NCBI GenBank assembly: GCA_964573775.1 | Contig: CAZNKU010000025.1 | Span: 1 to 18,600 of the forward strand | DNA: 18,600 nucleotides | Source of the DNA: CAZNKU01 sp964573775 | GTDB taxonomy: Bacteria > Bacillota > Clostridia > Monoglobales > Firm-18 | Direction: 5' to 3' | Shown here: one piece after another, positions 11,020-18,600 of the stretch | Layout of the letters: every line of letters starts with the position of its first letter | Numbering within the stretch: position 1 is the stretch's first letter | Program-made: the position numbers and the translations under genes | The notes under the pieces: model-generated | Told to the model about the DNA's origin: nothing | Databases searched by the model: none | The model's input: the letters and a program-made list of their open reading frames with translations, nothing else

Positions 11020-12213
11020 TTACTTTACATCTTTAAAATATGACACATATTCCACCTTTGGCTCGTCGGGGAAAAGGTAGGAATATAAATCTATCATATA
11101 ATCATCTGTCATACTTGCAATGAAGTCTACAACAATCTGGTTAGGCTCTTCGTTTTCGTAATCGGGACCTGTGTAGAATTTATTGCAGTTTTTAATGTAA
11201 TCAATGTGATGTTTGTATATAACCGATGACCTGTCCTTTACTAAAATATAATTCAGGCATTTTGCATATATTTTTTCGAACATCGGTTCAATAACCGCAT
11301 TTATACTGCCTACCCTTTCGGTTTTGTAGATATATTCATAATTTTCTTTTTTGCCTTCTTTTAGTGCAGTATAATATTTTTCGTCCATTTTTATATAGTC
11401 TTTGCCATAGCTGTTTTCAACTATATTTACAATAAGGTTATTTATAATTTTTGCATTGAATGCACCTATTGCATTGTCGTTAAATACGGAGTTGTCGGTA
11501 ATTAGCTTTGCCCTTTCCGCATCCTGCCTGTCCTTGCCAAGATATGCAATAATGTCACTTATTCTTACAATACAACCCTCTAAGGTTGAGGGAATAAGTA
11601 TTCCCGAGCAGTCCTTGGTGTAGCAGTCTTCGAAAATTCTGTCAAATTCCTCAAAACTATCCCTCTTGACAGGTCTGTACTGTTCAAGCTCTAATTCACC
11701 GTTGTGGCAAAGTATGCCGTCTAATGTCTGTAGTGAAATGTTGTAGTGAAAAATTTTGTCCAAAACACGCACGCTGTGTACATTATGGTTAAAATATCTT
11801 CCTGTACGTTTGTGATAAAGCTTTGACAAAATTGCCTCACCTGCATGGCCAAAGGGGGTATGCCCCATATCGTGACCAAGTGCAATAGCTTCAATCAAAT
11901 CTGTATTAAGGCCTAAAAGTCTGCCGATGTTGCGTGCAATACGTGAAACAAGCTGTACATGCAGAGCACGTCTTGAAATATCGTCGTTTTTATACAGAGA
12001 AAAAACCTGGGTTTTATCTGTGTAGCGGTTGTAATAAGGACAATTCATAATCTTTTCAATATCCCTTACAAATGACGGACGTACCACAGATGCAATATCT
12101 CTTGTATTATCACGGCGTATTGCCTGTTGTTCCAATATTACTTTGTCGGCAAAATTTTCAGCAATTTTTTGTTCGGTTGCTTCGGAAAGCTTGTCATATT
12201 TTACAATTGCCAA
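11020..12213 (-). CDS. dgt: Deoxyguanosinetriphosphate triphosphohydrolase-like HD-domain protein
   Basis: The 397-residue protein has the HD-domain motif of the dGTPase family: RALHVQLVSRIARNIGRLLGLN with the first metal-binding His (about residue 85), GHDMGHTPFGHAGE with H114-D115, and a later RISDIIAYLGKD containing the last Asp. The N-terminal DIASVVRPSFVRDIEKI and YNRYTDKTQVFSL are also typical. These enzymes hydrolyse dNTPs, classically dGTP, to the nucleoside and triphosphate, affecting nucleotide pools or phage defence. The start is ambiguous: GGAGG lies 2 nt before a TTG at 12219 and 8 nt before the TTG at 12213; the latter was chosen. The gene is monocistronic with a strong promoter; no clear terminator was found before the tRNA. 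Confidence 0.9.
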   Translation of the reverse strand: MAIVKYDKLSEATEQKIAENFADKVILEQQAIRRDNTRDIASVVRPSFVRDIEKIMNCPYYNRYTDKTQVFSLYKNDDISRRALHVQLVSRIARNIGRLLGLNTDLIEAIALGHDMGHTPFGHAGEAILSKLYHKRTGRYFNHNVHSVRVLDKIFHYNISLQTLDGILCHNGELELEQYRPVKRDSFEEFDRIFEDCYTKDCSGILIPSTLEGCIVRISDIIAYLGKDRQDAERAKLITDNSVFNDNAIGAFNAKIINNLIVNIVENSYGKDYIKMDEKYYTALKEGKKENYEYIYKTERVGSINAVIEPMFEKIYAKCLNYILVKDRSSVIYKHHIDYIKNCNKFYTGPDYENEEPNQIVVDFIASMTDDYMIDLYSYLFPDEPKVEYVSYFKDVK

Positions 12214-12242
12214 ATTCAAAACCTCCGTAAATTTATAATAAA

Positions 12243-12271
12243 ATTATATATTATAAAATGTTTAAAGTCAA
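12243..12271 (-). promoter_or_regulatory. SigA promoter of the dGTPase-like gene
   Basis: Minus-strand TTGACT (12266-12271), 17-bp spacer, perfect TATAAT (12243-12248), about 30 bp upstream of the start codon. Confidence 0.8.
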
Positions 12272-12272
12272 G

Positions 12273-12305
12273 AAAAACAGCCTGTCACACAAACAGGCTG
12301 TTTTT
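12273..12305 (-). terminator. Terminator of the pgeF/lipoprotein operon
   Basis: ACAGCCTGT (12277-12285) and ACAGGCTGT (12293-12301) form a 9-bp stem with T runs on both strands. On the minus strand it lies 6 bp after the lipoprotein stop codon. It could also work in the other direction. Confidence 0.85.
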
Positions 12306-12310
12306 AAGTT

Positions 12311-13798
12311 TTATGAAGTTAGATTTAAAGCTTCTATTCCGTTGAAAATGTTTGCTCTGTACGGAGCAGGTTGTCCCTGAATACGTTTGTTATATAAAAC
12401 TGCACCCACATCAAAGTACAGAGGAATTATGTGAATATCAAGTGCAATCTTTTCCTGTATTTCATAATACTTTTTCTTTACGCCTTCCTCGGTGGTCTGA
12501 GCCTCAAGTGATATAAAAAGACTTTGCAGTTCCGGCCCGGGGTTTGTAATCAGGTACTTGGGGTTAATCTCCGACGAATATTTTATTGTACCCAGATACA
12601 TCTGGTAGTTGCCTGAAGCTATCCTGTCGGTGTAAGTCTGCCAGTCTGCATACTCAATATTCATGGTTATTCCACAATCTTCAAGATTTTGTTTTATAAG
12701 CTCTGCAACTTTTTCTTTGTCAGGATTTTCTGTATTCACCAAAAGAGTTATGCTTGAAAGCTTCATGGACTTTTTCACTTCGTTTAAAACATTTACTGAC
12801 TTGTCCTTACTGTGCCCGTATACCGTAACGTCAGGGTTATATACCCACCACTGAGAATTCATGCAGGAATTTGCTACGGATCCGTGTGAAAGTAAAACCT
12901 CAGAATTGATTGCCTCTTTATCTATTGCGTGGGCAATAGCCTTTCGGAAAAGTCTGTTTGAAAGGGGTTCAGAGCTGACATTAATTCCGATATAGGTAAA
13001 AGTATTTGAAGTGTAGTCTGCAATTATATTGTCAGAGTTTGAAGTGTATTTACCCATATCATTTCCGGAATTTACGGCTACCATATCTATTTCCTTGGAT
13101 ACATATGCGTAGGTTGAGGTTTCGCTGTCCGGGAGTATCTTGACATTTATTTTTTTAATGTTTACCGTACCATTGTGCCATTTTTCATTTGCACAAAGGT
13201 ATATAATTTTGTTTTCTGTTTTTTCATATGTGTACGGGCCTGTTCCGGTTGTGGATTCAGCTGATTTTATAACAGGAATTTCCAACAGGTTTACAAAGTT
13301 TGCCTGAGGTGACTCAAGATTAAAAGATACTTCGTAATCTGATGGGGCACTTACGGATGTTACATTGCTTACGTTGTGATGAAAATATGATGTTTCACTG
13401 TTCATAACATATTTATATGTGTATACAACATCGTTTGCCGTAAGTTCTGTGCCGTCATGCCATTTAATGCCGCTTTTTAATTTAATGTTCCAGCAAAGAC
13501 CGTCTGACGATACTGTGTAGCTTTCCGCAAGCAGTGGCTGAGCCTTTTGTGTTGTGTCACATACAAAAAGGCTTTCGAATATAAGGTTAAACATCTGCAG
13601 ATTTTCCTCGTTAGTGTTATCCAGAGGATTCATACTTTCAATGTTGTAGCAATGTATTTTAAGAGTTTCGTTTTCAGCCTTTATGATAGCATCTTCTGGA
13701 TTTTCTGCGTCGCCGCCTGTGCAACTGTTACAACCGTTACACCCGAAAAGACACAAGCAAATACTTAAAATAATTATTACAGATAAAATTCTTTTCAT
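12311..13798 (-). CDS. ABC transporter substrate-binding lipoprotein (oligopeptide/nickel type, SBP_bac_5)
   Basis: The 495-residue protein has a lipoprotein signal peptide (MKRILSVIIILSICLCLFGC) with lipobox LFGC and lipidated C20, then a Cys-rich linker (CNGCNSC). The mature part matches the family 5 extracellular solute-binding proteins: LAESYTVSSDGLCWNIKLKSGIKWHDGTELTANDVVYTYKY is the hallmark block, followed by RKAIAHAIDKEAI and IEYADWQTYTDRIASGNYQMYLG. It would sit on the outer face of the membrane and present peptides or similar ligands to an ABC permease. No permease or ATPase gene is in the window, so it looks like an orphan binding protein. The ATG at 13798 has AAAGGGTG 6 nt upstream, overlapping the end of pgeF, so the two are probably co-transcribed. 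Confidence 0.92.
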   Translation of the reverse strand: MKRILSVIIILSICLCLFGCNGCNSCTGGDAENPEDAIIKAENETLKIHCYNIESMNPLDNTNEENLQMFNLIFESLFVCDTTQKAQPLLAESYTVSSDGLCWNIKLKSGIKWHDGTELTANDVVYTYKYVMNSETSYFHHNVSNVTSVSAPSDYEVSFNLESPQANFVNLLEIPVIKSAESTTGTGPYTYEKTENKIIYLCANEKWHNGTVNIKKINVKILPDSETSTYAYVSKEIDMVAVNSGNDMGKYTSNSDNIIADYTSNTFTYIGINVSSEPLSNRLFRKAIAHAIDKEAINSEVLLSHGSVANSCMNSQWWVYNPDVTVYGHSKDKSVNVLNEVKKSMKLSSITLLVNTENPDKEKVAELIKQNLEDCGITMNIEYADWQTYTDRIASGNYQMYLGTIKYSSEINPKYLITNPGPELQSLFISLEAQTTEEGVKKKYYEIQEKIALDIHIIPLYFDVGAVLYNKRIQGQPAPYRANIFNGIEALNLTS

Positions 13799-13803
13799 AT
13801 CAT

Positions 13804-14598
13804 TCACCCTTTCAATGCCATAATTGAAATAAGACTTCCTGTTTTGTGGTTGTCGCCTCTGTATGAATAGTACAAATCATTATTGCAAAATGTGCATATG
13901 TTTGATTGTACTACATTTAAAACACCGCAGTCCTTAAGCTGTTTTTCGACAATTGCCGTAAGGTTTATGTGTGGCTTATCATACATTTTTATAAATTCAT
14001 TGCCGTATTTTTGCGCAAACATATCTGCCACATCCTCACCTACTTCAAAGTGACATTCCATAATTGACGGTCCTATACCGCAAATCAAATCTTTGGATTT
14101 TGTTCCGTATTCCTTAGTCATTTTGTCAACTACATTTTTTGAAATATTGCTGTAGGTACCCTTCCAACCGCTGTGTGCAAGACCTATTGCCTTGTTTTTG
14201 GTATCCAGAAAAAATATAGGTATGCAGTCTGCATGAAATGTGACAATAGGTATACCCGAAACATTGGTTACAAAGGCATCGATACATTTTATGTCACTTT
14301 CCTTTGTTATGCCCTTGCCTGCATCCTTTTCTGTAACCCTATAAACCTTGTTGTCGTGCACCTGGTCGGTAAGCACAAGCTTTTCAAAGTCAACGTCAAT
14401 GGTTTTACATATTATTTTAAAATTCTGAAGCACATTTTCTCTTGTATCCCTTCGTGAAAAACCAAAATTAAGTGTGCCTGCCTCACCTGTGCTTACACCG
14501 CCAATTCGTGTGGAAAAGCAATGGCTTACAAGATTTGTGTCCTCAAATTCTTTTATTACAAGATATTTTACGTTGTCTTTTTCCCTAAGTTCAAACAC
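13804..14598 (-). CDS. pgeF: Multicopper-oxidase-like/purine nucleoside phosphorylase PgeF (YfiH/YlmD family)
   Basis: The 264-residue protein has the family's zinc/active-site triad in the usual contexts: H81 (LTDQVHDNK), C125 (TFHADCIP) and H142 (AHSGWKGT), plus GIGPSIMECHFEVGEDV. Family members (YfiH/FAMIN-like; YlmD in Bacillus) act as purine nucleoside-active enzymes or in peptidoglycan precursor quality control; which holds here is unknown. The start is the GTG at 14598, because AAAGGAGTG lies 7 nt upstream; an ATG at 14600 is out of frame. It is the first gene of a two-gene leftward operon with the substrate-binding lipoprotein, and it is divergent from spoVAD. Confidence 0.93.
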   Translation of the reverse strand: MFELREKDNVKYLVIKEFEDTNLVSHCFSTRIGGVSTGEAGTLNFGFSRRDTRENVLQNFKIICKTIDVDFEKLVLTDQVHDNKVYRVTEKDAGKGITKESDIKCIDAFVTNVSGIPIVTFHADCIPIFFLDTKNKAIGLAHSGWKGTYSNISKNVVDKMTKEYGTKSKDLICGIGPSIMECHFEVGEDVADMFAQKYGNEFIKMYDKPHINLTAIVEKQLKDCGVLNVVQSNICTFCNNDLYYSYRGDNHKTGSLISIMALKG

Positions 14599-14617
14599 AT
14601 AAACACTCCTTTACTCT

Positions 14618-14646
14618 ATTGTAACCTTTATAAATATATTAGTCAA
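14618..14646 (-). promoter_or_regulatory. SigA promoter of the pgeF operon
   Basis: Minus-strand TTGACT (14641-14646), 17-bp spacer, TACAAT (14618-14623), 20 bp upstream of the GTG start. Confidence 0.8.
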
Positions 14647-14651
14647 TAAAA

Positions 14652-14680
14652 GAATAAATTTTCATAAAAACTTAATAATA
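14652..14680 (+). promoter_or_regulatory. Weak candidate SigG-type promoter of spoVAD
   Basis: GAATA (14652-14656), 17-bp spacer, AATAATA (14674-14680) resembles the forespore SigG pattern (GHATR, CATNNTA). SigG control is known for spoVA operons. The likely start would almost coincide with the ribosome binding site, which weakens the call. Confidence 0.25.
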
Positions 14681-14697
14681 ACAAAAGAGGTGATATT

Positions 14698-15714
14698 TTG
14701 CAGAAAAAACAAGGTAAACAAAGTTATAATATAACAGGCTGTGTATCCATAGAGGGATATGCTTGTGTAGGAGGTAAAAAGGAAAGCGAAGGACCGCTTG
14801 GCTCGGCTTTTGACATAACCACCGACGACGGATATTACGGTGAAAAAACGTGGGAAAAGGCAGAGTCTAAAATGCAGAAAGAGGCTGTTTCAAAAGCAGT
14901 TTCAAAAGCGGGAAAATCCCTTTCGGATATGGATGCAATATTTGCAGGTGATTTACTTAACCAATGCATAGGCTCAAGCTATGGACTGCGTGAGCTTGAA
15001 ATTCCCTTTTACGGACTTTACGGTGCATGCTCTACTATGGCTGAATCACTGTCTTTAGGTTCAATACTCATTGACGGTGGTTTTGCAAGTAATGTGGTGT
15101 GTGGTACAAGCAGTCATTTTTGCAGTTCGGAAAGGCAGTTTAGAATGCCGTTGGAATACGGAGGTCAGCGCCCATTTACGGCACAGTCTACTGCTACCGC
15201 ATCAGGTATGACAGTACTTTCTGACAAAGGAGAAGGGCCGTACATTACCGCTGTTACAACAGGTAAAATTGTGGACAAGGGCATAAAGGACGGTCTTAAT
15301 ATGGGTGCGGCAATGGCTCCTGCGGCAGTAGATACTCTGCTTGCTCATTTTGAAGATTTTGATATTTCCCCTTCACATTACGACCTTATTGTAACAGGAG
15401 ATTTAGGTAAGGTAGGGCATTCCATAGTATTGGATTTAATGGAGAAAAATGGTATAAAAATGAAAAACTATAACGACTGCGGCATGATGCTTTACGACCT
15501 TGAAAAGCAGGACGTACACGCAGGCGGTAGCGGATGCGGATGCAGTGCGGCGGTACTTTGTGCATATATTCTTCCTGAAATGAAAAAAGGCAGGCTTAAC
15601 AAGGTGCTTTTTATAGGAACAGGTGCACTTATGAGCCCTGTAAGCATTCAGCAGGGTGAATCCATACCTGGTATTGCTCATGCAGTAGTAATTTCAAAGG
15701 AAAGGCAGGCTTAA
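14698..15714 (+). CDS. spoVAD: Stage V sporulation protein AD
   Basis: The 338-residue thiolase-fold protein is part of the SpoVA complex that moves dipicolinic acid into the developing spore and out at germination; SpoVAD binds the acid on the inner-membrane surface. Recognisable features are the GPLGSAFD and DDGYYGEKTWEKAESKMQ blocks near the N terminus, YGLYGACSTMAESLSLGS with the thiolase-like Cys, HFCSSERQFRMPLEYGGQRP, and DVHAGGSGCGCSA near the C terminus. Length matches the family (about 340). The start codon is TTG, with AGAGGTGA about 5 nt upstream. It is followed 2 bp later by spoVAE. The usual spoVAC gene is not beside it; the upstream neighbour is the divergent pgeF operon. Confidence 0.96.
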   Translation: MQKKQGKQSYNITGCVSIEGYACVGGKKESEGPLGSAFDITTDDGYYGEKTWEKAESKMQKEAVSKAVSKAGKSLSDMDAIFAGDLLNQCIGSSYGLRELEIPFYGLYGACSTMAESLSLGSILIDGGFASNVVCGTSSHFCSSERQFRMPLEYGGQRPFTAQSTATASGMTVLSDKGEGPYITAVTTGKIVDKGIKDGLNMGAAMAPAAVDTLLAHFEDFDISPSHYDLIVTGDLGKVGHSIVLDLMEKNGIKMKNYNDCGMMLYDLEKQDVHAGGSGCGCSAAVLCAYILPEMKKGRLNKVLFIGTGALMSPVSIQQGESIPGIAHAVVISKERQA

Positions 15715-15716
15715 AT

Positions 15717-16070
15717 ATGGAATATCTAAACGCATTTTGGGTAGGCGGTCTTTTGTGTGCCATAGGGCAGATTTTAATTGACAAAACCAAGCTTACACCT
15801 GCAAGAATTCTGGTTATATTTGTTTGTGCAGGTGCGGTTCTTACGGCACTTGGACTGTACGAGCCTATTGTTGATTATGCAGGCACAGGAGCAACAGTTC
15901 CCATTTCAGGCTTTGGCTATTCACTTGCAAAGGGTGTAATGGAGGCAGTAGATAAGGAAGGCTTTATAGGTATATTTACAGGTGGTATAACTGCAACTGC
16001 GGCAGGTATAGCCGCCGCAGTAACCTTTGGACTTATATTTGCCATACTTGGAAAACCTAAAGAAAAATAA
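15717..16070 (+). CDS. spoVAE: Stage V sporulation protein AE
   Basis: The 117-residue integral membrane protein has three to four hydrophobic segments (about residues 5-20, 29-48, 60-75 and 85-110) and the conserved FWVGGLLCAIGQILIDKTKLTPARILV start and VPISGFGYSLAKG motif of SpoVAE (the membrane type, SpoVAEb). It works with SpoVAD, and in other sporeformers SpoVAC, in dipicolinic acid transport across the spore inner membrane. The ATG follows the spoVAD stop by only 2 bp, and its ribosome binding region lies inside the end of spoVAD, so translation is probably coupled. No clear terminator hairpin is visible after it. Confidence 0.95.
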   Translation: MEYLNAFWVGGLLCAIGQILIDKTKLTPARILVIFVCAGAVLTALGLYEPIVDYAGTGATVPISGFGYSLAKGVMEAVDKEGFIGIFTGGITATAAGIAAAVTFGLIFAILGKPKEK

Positions 16071-16146
16071 AAGACAAAGGGACAGGTTTTGCGTTCCGGA
16101 CTTTTTTCACATCCCCTTTTTTAAAAAATCCTTAACAATTATATAC

Positions 16147-16175
16147 TTGAAATCCTCTTTGTTTAATGATATAAT
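16147..16175 (+). promoter_or_regulatory. SigA promoter of the ClpE-like gene
   Basis: TTGAAA (16147-16152), 17-bp spacer, perfect TATAAT (16170-16175), about 52 bp upstream of the start codon. No CIRCE element or CtsR-type AGTCAAA heptad repeat was seen nearby. Confidence 0.8.
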
Positions 16176-16182
16176 GTCATAA

Positions 16183-16199
16183 CGGCAAGGATATTGCCG
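16183..16199 (+). promoter_or_regulatory. Hairpin at the very 5' end of the ClpE-like mRNA
   Basis: CGGCAA/TTGCCG with a GGATA loop begins at the predicted transcription start. It may stabilise the messenger or, as a DNA dyad, be an operator. Confidence 0.4.
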
Positions 16200-16227
16200 A
16201 CATCATTTTACAAAGGAGGTATTTGAT

Positions 16228-18489
16228 ATGATGATGTGCAACAGATGTAACCAAAGACCTGCCGTTGTATTTGTGACAAAGGTAGAAAACGGTGAAAAGA
16301 AAAATGAAGGCTTGTGCCTTAGTTGTGCCAGGGAACTTGGTATGCCTCAGGGACAGTTTGATAATATAATAGAACAAATGGGTATGACTCCTGAAGAATT
16401 TGACGCTATGAGTCAGGAAATTATGGAAAATCCTCCGGAAATTACACCGGAAATGATTAACGAAATGATGCCTATGATGCAAAATATGTTTTCGGGCATA
16501 GGCGGTATGGACCCCGAAGCACAGGAGGAACAGTCTTCAAAAACAACAAAAACAAAAAAGATGAACAAGCCTAAGAAAAAAAGCCTTATAGAGCAGTACG
16601 CTACAAACCTTAACCTTAAGGCTAAGGAAGGTCAGATAGACCGCGTTATAGGCAGAGATGTGGAAATTGAACGCGTTGTTCAGATTTTAAACAGACGTAA
16701 GAAAAACAACCCTGCACTTATTGGTGAACCTGGTGTAGGTAAAACCGCTATTGCGGAAGGGTTGGCTGTTAAAATTGTAAACGGTGATGTGCCACACAAG
16801 CTTTTAAATAAGGAAATATATCTTTTGGACCTTACTTCACTTGTGGCAGGTACACAGTTCAGAGGTCAGTTTGAAGCAAGAATAAAGGGAATTATTGATG
16901 AAGCTGTTGAGCGTGGAAACGTAATTTTCGTAATAGACGAAATTCATAACATTGTTGCAACAGGTGATTCCGAAGGCGCAATGGGTGCGGCAAATATCTT
17001 AAAGCCTGCACTTGCCAAGGGTGACATTCAGGTTATCGGTGCTACAACACTTGACGAATACAGAAAGTATATTGAAAAGGATTCCGCCTTGGAACGTCGT
17101 TTTCAGCCTGTAATTGTGGAAGAACCGTCCGTTGAACAGACAATAGAAATTATAAAGGGCATCAGGGATTACTACGAAAATCATCACAAAGTAAAAATTT
17201 CTGATGAGGTTATAAAAACTGCGGCTGTACTTTCCGAAAGATACATTACAGACAGATTTTTGCCCGACAAGGCAATTGACGTTATTGACGAGGCAGGCTC
17301 ACGCGCAAACCTTAACAATCGAAAGCTTGTTGACCTTGAAATAATGAAAAATCAGCTTGCTGAAATTCAGGCAGAAAAGGACAACTGCATAGAGGCAGAT
17401 TCTACTGAGGATTATCAGAAAGCCGCAGACCTTAAAACAAGGGAATGCCAGCTTGAACAGAGCATAAAGGAAATTGAAACAGAATGTAAAAATACGGAAA
17501 TTACCACAGATGATATAGCAAGAGTTATAGAAATGTGGACAAAAATTCCCGTCCAGAGAATAAGTGAATTTGAGTCAAACAAGCTTATGTCATTAGAAAG
17601 CAGATTGCATGAGCGACTTATCGGGCAGAATACGGCTGTTGAATCCGTTTCCCGTGCAATACGCATAAGCAGAGCGGGACTTTCACTTAAAAAACGTCCT
17701 GTATCCTTTATATTTGTAGGCCCTACAGGTGTTGGTAAAACAGAGCTTGTACGTCAGCTTGCAAAAGAGCTTTTTGATGACGAACAGGCGCTTATCCGCC
17801 TTGATATGAGTGAGTATATGGAAAAGCACTCCGTTGCTAAAATCATAGGCTCTCCACCGGGGTATGTAGGCTATGACGAAGCAGGTCAGCTTACCGAAAA
17901 GGTACGCAGACGTCCTTACAGTGTAATTTTGCTTGATGAAATTGAAAAGGCACATCCTGACATTTTCAACATTCTTCTTCAGATTCTTGATGAGGGTAGA
18001 ATTACAGATAGTCACGGAAAGCTTGTAAGCTTTGAAAACTGTGTTATTATTATGACATCAAATGCGGGTTCAGACTTTAAGGCGGCAACACTTGGATTTG
18101 GTGTATCACAGGCAGAAGGTCTCAAAAACAAGGCTGAAATTGCACTTAAGCAAATATTCCGTCCTGAATTTTTGAACAGAATAAATGAAGTTGTAGTATT
18201 TGAAACTCTTACTAAAAAAGAGCTTGACGGCATTTGCAGGCTTATGCTTTCGGATATTCAAAAGGCTTTGGAGGAAAAGAATATTTCAATTTCATATACA
18301 GATAAGGTTGTAAACTATATTATTGAAAAGGGATTTGACGAACAATACGGTGCAAGACCGATGAAGAGGGTAATTTTCCGTGAGGTTGAAAATAAAATTG
18401 CAGAGCTTATAATATCAAATGCAATTACAGATGGTGACAGCATTGTTGTTGATGCTGTTGACGGTAACGTAGCAGTAATTAAAAACTGA
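16228..18489 (+). CDS. clpE: Clp/Hsp100 AAA+ unfoldase with N-terminal zinc finger (ClpE-like)
   Basis: The 753-residue protein starts with a four-Cys zinc finger (C4, C7, C30, C33), as in ClpE and McsA, and has no Clp_N repeat domain. After a Met/Glu-rich linker (about 45-115) come AAA+ module 1 (Walker A GEPGVGKT at 166-173, Walker B FVIDEIH near 234-240), a middle region with a UVR-like coiled coil (EDYQKAADLKTRECQLEQ, about 394-411), and AAA+ module 2 (Walker A GPTGVGKT at 498-505, Walker B VILLDEIE near 566-573). LGF at 622-624 fits the ClpP-docking loop. It should unfold damaged proteins for ClpP; clpP is not in the window. Three ATG codons are in a row; the first has AAAGGAGG at a good distance. 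Monocistronic. Confidence 0.94.
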   Translation: MMMCNRCNQRPAVVFVTKVENGEKKNEGLCLSCARELGMPQGQFDNIIEQMGMTPEEFDAMSQEIMENPPEITPEMINEMMPMMQNMFSGIGGMDPEAQEEQSSKTTKTKKMNKPKKKSLIEQYATNLNLKAKEGQIDRVIGRDVEIERVVQILNRRKKNNPALIGEPGVGKTAIAEGLAVKIVNGDVPHKLLNKEIYLLDLTSLVAGTQFRGQFEARIKGIIDEAVERGNVIFVIDEIHNIVATGDSEGAMGAANILKPALAKGDIQVIGATTLDEYRKYIEKDSALERRFQPVIVEEPSVEQTIEIIKGIRDYYENHHKVKISDEVIKTAAVLSERYITDRFLPDKAIDVIDEAGSRANLNNRKLVDLEIMKNQLAEIQAEKDNCIEADSTEDYQKAADLKTRECQLEQSIKEIETECKNTEITTDDIARVIEMWTKIPVQRISEFESNKLMSLESRLHERLIGQNTAVESVSRAIRISRAGLSLKKRPVSFIFVGPTGVGKTELVRQLAKELFDDEQALIRLDMSEYMEKHSVAKIIGSPPGYVGYDEAGQLTEKVRRRPYSVILLDEIEKAHPDIFNILLQILDEGRITDSHGKLVSFENCVIIMTSNAGSDFKAATLGFGVSQAEGLKNKAEIALKQIFRPEFLNRINEVVVFETLTKKELDGICRLMLSDIQKALEEKNISISYTDKVVNYIIEKGFDEQYGARPMKRVIFREVENKIAELIISNAITDGDSIVVDAVDGNVAVIKN

Positions 18490-18494
18490 TTTTA

Positions 18495-18548
18495 AGACAG
18501 TGACTTTTGTCACTGTCTCAGTGTGTCGATAAACCTATCGACACACTG
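18495..18548 (+). terminator. Two adjacent perfect hairpins after the ClpE-like gene
   Basis: A 10-bp stem (AGACAGTGAC/GTCACTGTCT, loop TTTT) at 18495-18518 is followed without a gap by a 13-bp stem (CAGTGTGTCGATA/TATCGACACACTG, loop AACC) at 18519-18548. Neither has a T tract. They may protect or end the messenger, or be part of an intergenic repeat family. Confidence 0.5.
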
Positions 18549-18600
18549 GCAGATTGCGAAAAAGGAAGTTATATTTTGTCAATTTGAATTCGTCGGCGTA
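18549..18600. other. Right edge, nothing recognised
   Basis: The last 52 bp hold no recognisable gene start or site. A GGAAG-type purine run is present, but a start codon cannot be judged before the edge. Confidence 0.5.

Overview
The window looks like chromosomal DNA of a low-GC, endospore-forming Clostridia-type Firmicute, possibly near Ruminococcaceae/Oscillospiraceae or Lachnospiraceae. The clues are a spoVAD-spoVAE pair, a ClpE-like Clp ATPase with a zinc finger, GGAGG-type ribosome binding sites, frequent GTG/TTG starts and many TTGACA-N17-TATAAT-like promoters. No rRNA or CRISPR array is visible. The species cannot be named from the sequence alone.

Left chromosomal part (1-5365). A hairpin-rich stretch without genes (1-337) is followed by four leftward genes: a CofE-like (F420-0:glutamate ligase family) protein, an EamA/DMT-type transporter, a small P-loop NTPase and glucose-6-phosphate isomerase (pgi). 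Several have a recognisable promoter and rho-independent terminator. A short DtxR/MntR-type metalloregulator is divergent from pgi and has a near-perfect promoter and a terminator.

Integrated element (5366-10806, about 5.4 kb). It sits in the 3' end of a leftward tRNA-Leu(UAA) gene, bounded by an 18-bp direct repeat. Just inside each end is an identical tandem 11-bp repeat that fits an integrase arm site. It encodes a tyrosine integrase, a candidate 22-aa hydrophobic type I toxin with convergent RNA, a CI/Cro-like switch with five ACAC-N5-GTGT operators, an excisionase-like protein, a Lar-like zinc protein, two tiny proteins, a ribbon-helix-helix protein, an HUH-type rolling-circle Rep and an ImmA/IrrE-like metalloprotease. 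No conjugation, capsid or obvious accessory cargo genes are seen, so it resembles a minimal integrative, possibly mobilizable or satellite element. Its non-coding content is unusual: three candidate small RNAs, each with its own promoter and terminator (about 6778-6850 +, 6914-7008 +, 8745-8835 -).

Right chromosomal part (10807-18600). After the tRNA come leftward genes for a dGTPase-like HD hydrolase, an orphan oligopeptide-type ABC substrate-binding lipoprotein and PgeF/YfiH, the last two apparently co-transcribed. Rightward genes follow: spoVAD and spoVAE (spore DPA uptake, with no adjacent spoVAC) and a ClpE-like unfoldase with its own promoter, ending in two back-to-back hairpins.

All functional calls come from reading motifs by eye. 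No database search was run.
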